A program made the translations under genes and the position numbers. Of a stretch of 64,000 bases of DNA, positions 1 to 7,784 are shown piece by piece. Numbering within the stretch: position 1 is the first letter of the stretch; each line of letters opens with the position of its first letter. Under the pieces are notes generated by a model. The model was not told the DNA's origin. It searched no databases and saw only the letters and a list, made by a program, of their open reading frames with translations. The DNA is from Clostridium sp. KNHs214 (GTDB taxonomy: Bacteria > Bacillota > Clostridia > Clostridiales > Clostridiaceae): the NCBI RefSeq assembly GCF_000744935.1, contig NZ_JQMW01000011.1:1240001-1304000 (forward strand), given 5' to 3'.

Positions 1-16
1 TAGTGTGGTATGTGAG

Positions 17-220
17 ATGATAAAAAATAATCTTAAAAAAATTATGAAAGAAAAGGGAATTAAACAAAAATATATAGCTAACAAAATAAGAGTTAAAGAT
101 AATTATTTTTCTATGATTGTGAACGGCAAACATATACCAAGCGTAGAAATAGCATTAAAGTTAGCTAAAATACTTAATGTATCAGTAGAAAAAATTTTTT
201 ACTTAGATTATGACAAATAA
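17..220 (+). CDS. XRE-family HTH regulator
   Basis: Small protein of 67 residues that is essentially one Cro/C1-type helix-turn-helix: helix 2-3 spans about residues 19-40 (KQKYIANKIRVKDNYFSMIV) followed by the typical tail 'PSVEIALKLAKILNVSVEKIF'. It should bind DNA as a dimer. The ATG at 17 is preferred over the GTG at 5 because family members begin with M-I-K-N-N-L. It lies 32 bp upstream of the restriction-modification remnant in the same direction, so a role as a controller gene of that system is plausible but is inference. Its upstream region is cut by the window edge. Confidence 0.85.
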   Translation: MIKNNLKKIMKEKGIKQKYIANKIRVKDNYFSMIVNGKHIPSVEIALKLAKILNVSVEKIFYLDYDK

Positions 221-252
221 GTTATTAACTAGTAAGATGGGGAGAGCGTATA

Positions 253-1125
253 ATGAATAAGTTAGATAAATTAATACAAGACAAATTAGAGGGAAGAAGG
301 TTTAAAGCTGTTGAAATTGACATGAAAACTAATTTTATAAAATATAACGAACAAATATATGAGCACAATGGAAAAAAATCTGTTTTAAATTTAGAGGAAA
401 AAACAACAGCTTATTTAATTGATAAATTAGTTAATGAACTAAATTATGATTTAAAATCTATAGAATTAGAATTTCCTTGTCCTGTTGGAGGAAGTACAAA
501 ATTAGAAGATAAAAGGATTGATGTTATAGTAAAAGATACAAAGAACAAAGATATTCTATTTTTTATTGAAGTAAAACCATTTAAAGAATATGATAATAAA
601 AAGGAATGGTCTATAGAAAATCAATTATTTATTTTAGCCAATAATATTCAAAGTAATCAAGATATAAATATAAGATATTTAGTATATTATACATGTGAAC
701 TCATGGGCAATGATGTAGTAGACAAATTAATAATAATTGATCATCAAAAGTATAAAAATTATAAAATGTGGATTAATGGTGGAAGAAAGAGTATTAGTGA
801 TATTTTACCTCCCAAAGGTGAAAAACCACATATATTCCCTTTTGTTAAAAAGGGAAGAAATGATTTGAGAAGAGAAATATCTGTTGAAAACACAAAAAAA
901 TTAAAAGAAGAACTTCATAACAAATTATGGGGAAGTGGAGCGGTAAATGATAATGAAATTTTTGCCACACTAGTTAATTTGATATTAGCAAAAATACATG
1001 ATGAAAATGATACGGAAGATTATAAAGAGTATAGATTTCAAATATTTAGCACTGAATCAAATGGAGAAGAAAAAGAAGAATCTCCTAAAGAATATTTAAT
1101 AGCTTTAAATGAGCAAATCTCATAA
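253..1125 (+). pseudogene. Truncated restriction-modification methylase, N-terminal part only
   Basis: The first ~130 residues look like a type I restriction N-terminal (HSDR_N-like) nuclease-fold domain, with 'KRIDVIVKD' and 'ILFFIEVK' giving the D...ExK arrangement. Residues ~215-270 resemble the helical bundle that precedes the SAM domain in N6-adenine methylases (HsdM/type IIG). No SAM-binding motif or NPPY box follows: native sequence stops at codon 283, where an insertion sequence begins at 1103, and the last seven residues and stop codon come from the IS inverted repeat. No continuation was found after the IS. SD GGGGAGAG precedes the ATG. The domain assignment is recognition by eye; the truncation itself is visible directly. 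Confidence 0.7.
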
Positions 1126-2488
1126 CAAATTATGGAATAAAAATAGACATTCATAATATCCTAGTGTATTATATTTCTGTCAGAAAACATAAACAAAGGA
1201 TGAATATAAATGTCTACAGAAAATAATATACCATATAATAAAGAGATTAACAATTTCATAATTAAACTTGGATTATCATTATATTTAACACTGCCTCAAT
1301 TAAAACATGTTTGTGAATTTATCTTTGCAGCCGTAGGTCGTGGGTATGATGGCAAAGTTATTCATATAGCTGAAAGTTGCTATCAGAGTACTTATAGAAC
1401 ATCCATAGGTCAATTTTTATCCAAAAGCCCATGGAATGAAGATTATATTTTGAGAGCATTACAAAAGTTCGCAGTTAACAAAATTTGGCAGTTATCTCGT
1501 GATACAGGAAAGCCTATTTATGTGATTATTGATGATACTATCTGTAAGAAGACAAAGCCTTCGTCACGGGCTAAAAATCCTATAGAAAAGTGTCAATTCC
1601 ATCAATCACATTTAGAAAATAAAAAAGTCTATGGACACCAAGTTGTAGGTGCTTTACTACAATGTGGCGATGTTACAATTCCTTATCAGCTAACGCTTTA
1701 TGATAAGACTAAAGTCGATAAAGACAATAAAAAATTTACTAAGATTAATATTGCTGTAAATATAATATCTTCATTACCCGAACCACCTATCCAAGGTTTC
1801 GTCTTAGGGGATAGTTGGTATAGTGCTGAAATAATTATAAAAACAGCAAAGGCAAAAGGCTTTGAATATATAGGAGCGTTAAAAACTAATAGAATTATAT
1901 ACCAAAATGCTCGCGCATGAATCATAAAATTAATGGTTTTGTCAAAACTATAAACAAGGAAGACTTTCACCTTGTAACAGTGAATAAGCACTCTTACTAT
2001 GTTTATAGATATGAGGGCAAAATCAATGGTTTTAAAAATGTTGTAATTCTTATTAGTTATCCTAAAGAAGCTCTCTATAATGAAAAAGCATTAAAATCTT
2101 TTATATCAACAGATATAAATCTCACAACAGAAGAAATACTTTTTCAATACCGTGAACGTTGGACAATTGAAGTATTTTTCGGTCAAAATAAGATGGAATT
2201 AGGTTTTGACAATTATCAACTTCGTAGTGAAAAAGCCATAAAGAGATTTTGGATTTTAACTCAATTGACTTATATTTATTGTACTTGTGGCATAAGTACA
2301 GATTGTTCTAAATTTGGAGAAGGTTTAAAAATAGCTCGTAAACAATCCCAACAAGAAGTAATTGCTTGGGTGTATTCTCAATATAAAAAAGGAGTTAGTT
2401 TAAATGCTATTTTTGATGTTCTTAAATTATCACACAATAAGTGTGCTTAAGTAATGTAAAATAATGTAAGCGATTTGCTCATTTAAAG
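1103..2488 (+). mobile_element. Insertion sequence with DDE transposase (IS4/IS701-like)
   Basis: A 17-bp perfect inverted repeat bounds the element: 1103-1119 (CTTTAAATGAGCAAATC) and 2472-2488 (its reverse complement). Between them is one transposase gene in two reading frames. Element length is about 1,386 bp. I could not identify a convincing target-site duplication, so a deletion on one side after insertion is possible; this would also explain why the rest of the interrupted methylase is missing. Confidence 0.85.
1210..2450 (+). pseudogene. DDE transposase, frameshifted
   Basis: The first part (1210-1920) carries 'YVIIDDTICKK' with the first catalytic Asp and 'VLGDSWYS' with the second. 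The second part (from 1917, -1 frame) carries 'YRERWTIEVFFGQNK', the YREK-type signature with the catalytic Glu. The two frames meet at an ATGA overlap, and together they make one transposase of the usual ~410 residues. There is no A6/A7 or T7 slippery run at the junction (only CAAAATG nearby), so a disabling frameshift is more likely than programmed frameshifting. IS4/IS701 grouping is by motif only. Confidence 0.8.
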
Positions 2489-2732
2489 TAAAGAACTGAT
2501 TTTTGGATAAATTATTCAATTTTTAACAAAGAAATTTACGGACATTCTATGCATTATTCAATTGGTAAATTAATCTTAAATATCAATATTAATGAAGTAA
2601 TTTAAATTAGCACAACGAGTTAAATTTAAAAAAATATAAAAATAAATTCAAAAAACTGTATTATAATGGATAAGTTTTCTATGAAACAAAGTTGCCCACT
2701 GGAACTTGACACAAACATTAGTAAATTATGTA
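2489..2732. other. Gap without gene
   Basis: A/T-rich sequence downstream of the insertion sequence. No open frame continues the methylase gene and no structured signal stands out until the promoter at 2733. Confidence 0.5.
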
Positions 2733-2782
2733 TTGACTTTTTGGATATCCGATAATACAATATATTTATGGATATCCAAAAA
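2733..2782 (+). promoter_or_regulatory. Promoter overlapped by paired operator half-sites
   Basis: TTGACT (2733-2738), 17-bp spacer, TACAAT (2756-2761) make a near-consensus sigma-A promoter. Two copies of the palindrome GGATATCC lie on either side of the -10 within a larger 13-bp inverted repeat (2738-2750 TTTTTGGATATCC; 2770-2782 its reverse complement). The gene 25 bp downstream encodes a ribbon-helix-helix protein, the class that binds such paired sites, so autorepression is the likely use (inference). Confidence 0.75.
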
Positions 2783-2806
2783 TAAAAAATGAAAGAAGTG
2801 ATTTTA

Positions 2807-3352
2807 ATGGTAGGAAGACCACCAAAAGATGATAGCAGGGATAAGCAGTACAGAGTAAGACTTAATGATGTAGAAGATGACATGCTTAGTTTTTGCAGTA
2901 AAGAAACTGGAGAGGCGAAATCTGAGATTTTTAGAAATGCATTAAAGTCATATTATGAGAATGCAAAATTATTTAAAAATGTGTTAAAAGATAAGAAAAG
3001 CCAGTCTGAAATAGAATATACAAGCGAAAAGAAATGCGAACAGAAATTACAATGTGATTATAATAATAACTATGTAGAGGATGAATTTGAAATGGATCAT
3101 ATTTCTTTAAGACGTGCAATTACATGTCCCTATTGCGGAACTGAGAATAACATGAATTTCGCAGATGACTGTAATTCATCATATGAGGAAAGACAAATGG
3201 GACCAGAAAAAGAATATTCTTTTGATTGGCAAGAATGCAAATGCGAAAACTGTGAGAAAGATTTCAGAGTGTTTGGTAGCATTTGGGAATATCCGATGGG
3301 GGCGTACAACTGCGAAGATATTAATGTCGAAGCATTGGTTGATGAGAATTGA
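2807..3352 (+). CDS. Ribbon-helix-helix regulator with C-terminal zinc ribbon
   Basis: Residues 1-50 ('GRPPKDDSRDKQYRVRLND...LSFCSKETGEAKSEIFRNAL') are a MetJ/Arc-type ribbon-helix-helix DNA-binding domain. Residues ~105-165 contain CPYCG and CENC pairs, a zinc-ribbon arrangement. The ATG at 2807 has GAAAGAAGTG as ribosome site; an ATG at 2789 in the same frame lies too close to the operator and has no ribosome site. The middle (~residues 50-100) is charged linker. Function beyond autoregulation is unknown. RHH proteins are often antitoxins, but no toxin partner is adjacent. Confidence 0.7.
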   Translation: MVGRPPKDDSRDKQYRVRLNDVEDDMLSFCSKETGEAKSEIFRNALKSYYENAKLFKNVLKDKKSQSEIEYTSEKKCEQKLQCDYNNNYVEDEFEMDHISLRRAITCPYCGTENNMNFADDCNSSYEERQMGPEKEYSFDWQECKCENCEKDFRVFGSIWEYPMGAYNCEDINVEALVDEN

Positions 3353-3558
3353 GACGAGAGTAGAAATTATGAAGTAATAGTATAATCTGGTGTTGGTTAT
3401 CATGAAGCTAATCTTGTAAATTTGATTAAAGAGCCATACGTTTATAGTAAAAGAAAAGCTGTAAGTTATATTTTTTAATGAGTAATACCTTTGCTGATAA
3501 CTTTTTATAAATATATTGTAGAAAATATTTGTATTTATTCTTAACTAAGTTTACATAA

Positions 3559-3633
3559 AAGTACCCTTCCTGGTAGAATTTGAACTGCACCCTGTCAAGT
3601 AGACAGGAGGCAGTTCAAGGTTTCTAGGTACTT
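3559..3633. repeat. Nested inverted repeats, possible MITE or IS-end remnant
   Basis: Three nested arms: AAGTACC (3559-3565)/GGTACTT (3627-3633), TTGAACTGC (3580-3588)/GCAGTTCAA (3610-3618) and CCTGTC (3591-3596)/GACAGG (3602-3607) around a 5-nt loop. The symmetry is too elaborate for a simple terminator and there is no long T-run directly after it. GAACTGC-type ends resemble ends of some IS3-like elements (recollection, not verified). Confidence 0.55.
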
Positions 3634-3655
3634 AAATTTTTACGCTTATAATACC

Positions 3656-3671
3656 CAAACTTTTTTACAAA
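3656..3671. repeat. Upstream copy of the retron-flanking direct repeat
   Basis: CAAACTTTTTTACAAA, identical over 16 bp to 6036-6051 right after the reverse transcriptase stop codon. The pair brackets the whole retron (2,380 bp apart). The downstream copy is the first member of a degenerate array. Confidence 0.75.
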
Positions 3672-3707
3672 CCTGTATGATAATGCAATAAAGATTGAAA
3701 AACGTAT

Positions 3708-3736
3708 TTACCAAAAATAGAATAAGTTGTTATAAT
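3708..3736 (+). promoter_or_regulatory. Putative retron promoter
   Basis: TTACCA (3708-3713), 17-bp spacer, TATAAT (3731-3736), 32 bp before the effector start codon. The -10 is perfect and the -35 matches 4 of 6. It would drive effector, msr-msd and reverse transcriptase as one transcript. Confidence 0.6.
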
Positions 3737-3768
3737 AGAAACTAGAACAGTAGTTAAAGGAGATTATA

Positions 3769-4665
3769 ATGGGTGTTAGTGAAATTTACTTAGATTCAAT
3801 TGATAAAATTTATACAGATATATACAAGAAAATAAATAGAGAATATACAGATGTATTCTTATGTGGGGGAGTAAGCACTAATGAAAATTGCCTAAGAGAT
3901 TGGGTTAGAATAGAACTTGAGAAAAATAAAATAAGAGTATTATATCCAGAAGATTTATTTATGGATATATTGAATAAGGATAAGAAAATGGATTTGTTAA
4001 GTTTAGAAAATTTTCTAGCAGAAAATAGCGACATAATATGTGTGATGCCAGAAAGTTCAGGATCGTTAGTTGAATTGGGTGCCTTTACGAATAATGAAAA
4101 AACATTGGAAAAGTTATTTGTTATTATGGATAAATATTACAAAAAACAAAAAAGTTTTATCATGATGGGACCAATTAAATATATATCAAATCAAAGGGAA
4201 AAGGATCGGATAATTTTCTATGATAGAGACAAATTAGATTCGCTCATTAAATTTATATTGGACAAGTTTAAAAAGTTCAGTAGAGAATTTGTAAAAAAGG
4301 ATATAGAAATAAATACAATAATAGGACAATATTATTATATTCCTTTGCTAGTCTACTTTGTAAAAAGTATTTCTATGGTAAATATAGAGAAAATAATGAA
4401 GAGATTATATAAGAAAGATAATTATGAGACTGAAAATTTAAATATGATATTATATACAGCAATCAAATTACTGTATAAAAATAAACTTGTTCATAAGAAT
4501 ATTAGGAATGGAGAAATATCATTAACAAAAAAAGGCAACGTGTATATTCAAGGAGTGTTGAATAATTTACCGATAAGTAATAGTATAAAATTGTATGATT
4601 TCATAAGGTATGGTATAATGTTAACAGAATTAACTGGAAACACCCCTTTAGAGAGCACTATATAA
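3769..4665 (+). CDS. Retron effector, nucleoside deoxyribosyltransferase-like
   Basis: 298 residues. Residues ~27-140 have the nucleoside 2-deoxyribosyltransferase-like fold: 'DVFLCGGVST' as the first strand and loop, 'ENSDIICVMPE' and 'SSGSLVELGAF', where E102 is the expected catalytic Glu. Residues ~185-290 look like a winged-helix DNA-binding domain. This two-domain plan is that of the retron Ec86/St85 effector family (type II-A), which in the Ec86 system acts with the msDNA-RT complex in abortive anti-phage defence. AAAGGAG lies before the ATG. The last codons overlap the a1 arm of the msr-msd RNA. The family call rests on the motif, the length and the neighbouring retron RT. Confidence 0.85.
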   Translation: MGVSEIYLDSIDKIYTDIYKKINREYTDVFLCGGVSTNENCLRDWVRIELEKNKIRVLYPEDLFMDILNKDKKMDLLSLENFLAENSDIICVMPESSGSLVELGAFTNNEKTLEKLFVIMDKYYKKQKSFIMMGPIKYISNQREKDRIIFYDRDKLDSLIKFILDKFKKFSREFVKKDIEINTIIGQYYYIPLLVYFVKSISMVNIEKIMKRLYKKDNYETENLNMILYTAIKLLYKNKLVHKNIRNGEISLTKKGNVYIQGVLNNLPISNSIKLYDFIRYGIMLTELTGNTPLESTI

Positions 4666-4828
4666 TAGTATTGCGCATGAGAGTACTTCTATTTGTAGTT
4701 GGAGATGATTCGTCTCCGTCAGTTTTATTTTTAATCTGGGAGTATTTTAATTAAATCTTCCGATTCATCCACGACAGTGGATAAATCAAAAGATTTAATC
4801 AAAAAGAATTTATGGTAAAGGGGTGTTT
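4638..4828 (+). ncRNA. Retron msr-msd RNA
   Basis: Bounded by a 13-bp perfect inverted repeat: a1 at 4638-4650 (AAACACCCCTTTA, inside the end of the effector gene) and a2 at 4816-4828 (TAAAGGGGTGTTT, over the RT ribosome site). An AGC at 4654-4656 just after a1 is the expected place of the branching guanosine (G4655). The msr part has a hairpin at 4701-4717 (GGAGATG/CGTCTCC). The msd part is one long hairpin: ATTAAATCTT (4750-4759)/AAGATTTAAT (4790-4799) outside, GATT/AATC, then ATCCAC (4767-4772)/GTGGAT (4777-4782) with a GACA loop. The exact DNA ends cannot be read from sequence. Confidence 0.85.
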
Positions 4829-6031
4829 GCAATTAAAAAGGTTAAATATAAAAACTTAATTATTCTTGAAACTTTAAACTTGCCTAAAATATTTGATATA
4901 GAGTCATTTAGCCTATCTATAGGACTTAGTACTACAATTTTATATTTATTGTCTAAACAAACGCAGCGATATTACACTAGCAAAGAAATACCTAAAAAAA
5001 GAGGAGGAACTAGGCAATTGGATATACCAAGTTTCTCTTTGAAATTAGTTCAGAAGTGGATAAAAGTCAATATATTGGACAAGATATCTATTTCAGACTG
5101 TTCTATGGGGTTTAGAGTAGGATCAGGATATGGAATAAGGCAAAATGCTGAATTTCATAGATTTAATTCATACATTCTAAAAATAGATTTACAAGACTTT
5201 TTTCATAATATACACAGAGAAAAAGTTTTCTTCTTTTATTATAGCTTGGGCTATAATAAATTGGTATCTAATATTCTTAGCAATATTTGCACATATAATG
5301 ATGTTTTACCACAAGGAGCGGTGACTTCACCAAGCTTATCAAATTTAATATGTAGAAAGATGGATTCTAGATTAGAGGGAGTATCAAGTAAAAGAGGTAT
5401 AGTATATACTAGGTATGCAGATGATTTGATTTTTTCATGTAATGATGAAATTTTATTAAGGAAAACACAAAAGATGATATATGATATCATAAAAGATGAA
5501 GGTTTTAAAGTGAATAATAAAAAAGTAAAATTTATGGGACCAGCTACTAGAAAATCTATTACTGGTTTATTAATCGTAGATAGTAAAGTAATAGTACCTA
5601 GGGAACTTAAACGTAAAGTAAGAGCAATGATTCATTACATAATTTGTACTTCTGATTACTCAAAACTTGATGTTGTCAAGGGATACATTTCTTATATCTC
5701 TAGTATAGAAAAGAATTATTTAGCAAGAATTAAGAAATATATAAATGAAATGACGCAAAAGGAGCAATATAAAGTTTTTGATGATATTGTAGAAGAGTTT
5801 AATCGGAATAAGATTTTAGGATGTAATGAGATGAAATTTATCCCATTTGAAGCATGTAATACAGATATAGATTGCGTGGGTACCTCTTATGAAGAATTAT
5901 ATGTAGGAGAAAGAATAGATTTTTTTTTGAAACATAATATAGGCAGTCGATTAAGTACGGTTGGAATCAAGTATGAACAGTCTGATGCAGCAGTTACTAA
6001 CTCTGTAGATATTGATGATATATTTAAATAA
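4823..6031 (+). CDS. Retron reverse transcriptase
   Basis: 402-residue RT. Catalytic YADD at 198-201, first Asp in 'LKIDLQDFF' (~122), 'LPQGAVTSPSLSNL' at 162-175. Retron-specific signatures are present: NAxxH (NAEFH, 108-112) and the VTG-type motif as ITGLL (246-250). It primes cDNA synthesis from the msr branch G and copies msd. Residues past ~300 form a C-terminal extension about 80 longer than the ~320-residue Ec86 RT, with no motif I recognise. The start is uncertain: the GTG at 4823 lies inside a2 and abuts AAAGGGG; an ATT at 4832 would be better spaced. Pairing of a1 with a2 would hide this ribosome site, suggesting a feedback between ncRNA folding and RT translation (inference). Confidence 0.92.
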   Translation: MFAIKKVKYKNLIILETLNLPKIFDIESFSLSIGLSTTILYLLSKQTQRYYTSKEIPKKRGGTRQLDIPSFSLKLVQKWIKVNILDKISISDCSMGFRVGSGYGIRQNAEFHRFNSYILKIDLQDFFHNIHREKVFFFYYSLGYNKLVSNILSNICTYNDVLPQGAVTSPSLSNLICRKMDSRLEGVSSKRGIVYTRYADDLIFSCNDEILLRKTQKMIYDIIKDEGFKVNNKKVKFMGPATRKSITGLLIVDSKVIVPRELKRKVRAMIHYIICTSDYSKLDVVKGYISYISSIEKNYLARIKKYINEMTQKEQYKVFDDIVEEFNRNKILGCNEMKFIPFEACNTDIDCVGTSYEELYVGERIDFFLKHNIGSRLSTVGIKYEQSDAAVTNSVDIDDIFK

Positions 6032-6032
6032 T

Positions 6033-6411
6033 GATCAAACTTTTTTACAAAAATAATTCAACCTAAAATAATAAAGAACTAACTTTTGATCAAACTTTTT
6101 TCAAAATTAGTTCTTTTAATTTACGTAAAATCAACCTTTGTAAGGTACGTTTTGATCAATCTTTTTTACAAATCTACATCAAAATTAAAGGTTAAAACTG
6201 ATATAAAAGGTTAAAACTGATATAAATGGCTTAACATCGTAATAAAAGTAAAGTTTTGATTAAACTTTTTTTAAAAAATTTATCATGAATTATCATGAAA
6301 TGGATGCTGTTTTATATATTTTGCTCAAACTTTATTTTAAAATCAAATTTTCACTGCATGTATTTAAGCTATTCATATAGAAGGTTTTGATCAAACTTTT
6401 TTTAAAACCTA
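6033..6411. repeat. Degenerate palindrome-centred repeat array after the retron
   Basis: Six copies of a core close to TTTTGATCAAACTTTTTT, with GATCAA (or variant) at 6033, 6088, 6154, 6258, 6323 and 6389; spacings 55, 66, 104, 65 and 66 bp. TTTGATCAAA is itself palindromic. Several copies sit between complementary arms of different sequence: AAAGAACTAA/TTAGTTCTTT (6073-6082/6107-6116), TTTGTAA/TTACAAA (6137-6143/6166-6172), AGGTTTT/AAAACCT around the last copy. A seventh partial copy is at 3656, before the retron. Not a CRISPR: the repeats are degenerate and spacers irregular. Confidence 0.7.
6187..6224. repeat. 19-bp perfect tandem duplication
   Basis: AAAGGTTAAAACTGATATA occurs twice head to tail (6187-6205 and 6206-6224) in the widest interval of the repeat array, which partly explains the 104-bp spacing there. 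Confidence 0.9.
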
Positions 6412-6595
6412 CAACAGGAATAAATGTAATAATAAAACTTTAAAGTAAAATTAATAAATTTGTTTTATAAAGCATGAAGGTTATAGAGAAATGACTATAG
6501 CCTTTGTGCTTTTTTAAAGAATAAAATATAAGTATATTGAAAAAAAAACCATTTATGTTATAATTAAGCCAAAAGTTATTTTGGGAGGAAGCTGA

Positions 6596-6874
6596 ATGAA
6601 TGCTCCATTTATGTCTCTAATAATAATAATATTAAGTACAATACTATGCGTATTGGTAAACAAAGGTAAAAAGCTTAAATTAATTTTCACTATTGATTTT
6701 ATAACTATATTGTCTTTATTAGTTTTATTTATTATGTTTTGGTTTAATCTAAACAATGTTAATGAACCTAAATTTGTGACATTTTGGTCATGTACCTTGA
6801 TTGTAGCTTTAATAATAAATATACTAATAAAACTAAAGATATCTATAAACTTCATTAAGCAATTAAAAGATTAA
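6596..6874 (+). CDS. Small membrane protein, paralogue of the 19924 gene
   Basis: 92 residues with three hydrophobic stretches (~6-20, ~30-52, ~62-82) and a short basic C-terminus, so a small integral membrane protein. Near-identical over its length to the protein at 19924-20202: 'NNVNEP(K/R)FVTFWSCTLIVALIINILIK' is shared. GGGAGG precedes the ATG, and ATGTTATAATTA about 35 bp upstream, also seen before the paralogue, is a likely -10. Function unknown; I do not recognise the family. Confidence 0.75.
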   Translation: MNAPFMSLIIIILSTILCVLVNKGKKLKLIFTIDFITILSLLVLFIMFWFNLNNVNEPKFVTFWSCTLIVALIINILIKLKISINFIKQLKD

Positions 6875-6911
6875 ATAATACTTTAAATTTAATTAGGTAC
6901 TAATAAATATA

Positions 6912-6964
6912 AAAACACATAGATAAAGTACACATCAAACCATACTTTAATCTATGTGTTTTTT
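6912..6964. terminator. Bidirectional terminator
   Basis: AAAACACATAGAT (6912-6924) pairs with ATCTATGTGTTTT (6950-6962), inner arm AAAGTA/TACTTT, flanked by A-run and T-run. It separates two convergent genes. Confidence 0.85.
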
Positions 6965-7008
6965 ACAATAATATATGTTTTAACAGAGGTTTGTCTAGAA
7001 ATTCTAAA

Positions 7009-7473
7009 TTAAAATATACTAAACATACCTACACTAGCAGCGCCCATTATAATGCCTGCTAATAATACTCCAGCCATAACAGCTACAATACTAGTTTTAA
7101 AATCCATATCTAGAAAACTAGCAGCTAAAGTACCTGTCCAAGCTCCAGTTCCAGGAAGTGGCACTCCTACAAATAGCAATAGGCCAATAAATAAGCCTTT
7201 ATTACCTGCTGTTTCTTTTAATTTTTTTCCTGCTTTTTCACCCTTTGCTAGGCACCATGTGAAGAAATTTCCGATAAAGGGTTTATCGGCTCCCCATACA
7301 AGCACCTTTCTTGCAAATAGATATATAAAAGGCACTGGTAACATATTGCCAATAATTGCAATGATATAAGATTGAAGTAAGGGTAACTGATAAAGTTGAG
7401 AATATGGTATAGCTCCACGTAATTCCACGATTGGAACCATAGACATAAAAAATACTATTGCATACTTAGTCAT
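7009..7473 (-). CDS. Small multidrug export family membrane protein
   Basis: About 154 residues with four or five membrane segments and the family's 'VELRGAIPYS' near the N-terminus, 'GNMLPVPFIYLFAR' and 'GVPLPGTGAWTGTLAA'. This matches the Sm_multidrug_ex (COG2426) family, whose transport role is weakly established. The ATG at 7473 is chosen because AGGTGG lies nine bases upstream; a TTG two codons earlier would be too close. Monocistronic, convergent with the small membrane gene. Confidence 0.8.
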   Translation of the reverse strand: MTKYAIVFFMSMVPIVELRGAIPYSQLYQLPLLQSYIIAIIGNMLPVPFIYLFARKVLVWGADKPFIGNFFTWCLAKGEKAGKKLKETAGNKGLFIGLLLFVGVPLPGTGAWTGTLAASFLDMDFKTSIVAVMAGVLLAGIIMGAASVGMFSIF

Positions 7474-7688
7474 TATCAAAATCCACCTTTTCTTTAAGTA
7501 TAATTAGATAATCAATTTTAAAAATAATATATCATAAATAGCAAATAATCACAAATTATTAAATTTTAATATCAAGCATTTATATTTAGTTTTAGCTTTT
7601 TTTACAATATTTCATCATAATATTTTAAATTATTCCTTAATAAATTACAAGTTACCACAATCAATGTATTATTTTTTATACTATAGTT

Positions 7689-7719
7689 AAAAAATTCCCA
7701 TAATATTGTGGAATTTTTT
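7689..7719. promoter_or_regulatory. Inverted repeat upstream of PTS operon
   Basis: AAAAAATTCC (7689-7698) and GGAATTTTTT (7710-7719) around an 11-nt loop, 66 bp before the EIICB start. It could be an operator, or a hairpin acting as attenuator; no RAT consensus like that of the second PTS unit is seen. Confidence 0.45.
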
Positions 7720-7784
7720 ATAATTATTATTAGAGATAAATGATTTAAAATAGAATTATACAAATTTGATTGGAGGTTATAATT

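Noticed and set aside
1905-1925. Programmed -1 frameshift in the IS transposase
   Set aside because: The frames do overlap in the -1 direction, but there is no heptameric slippery sequence; only a run of four A is close. A simple disabling frameshift explains it.
6033-6411. CRISPR array
   Set aside because: Repeats are degenerate, spacing varies (55-104 bp), arms around the cores pair and differ between copies, and no cas gene is nearby.
7009-7369. Plus-strand 105-residue ORF opposite the export protein
   Set aside because: Antisense shadow; composition (Pro/Ala/Lys) mirrors the membrane protein on the other strand.
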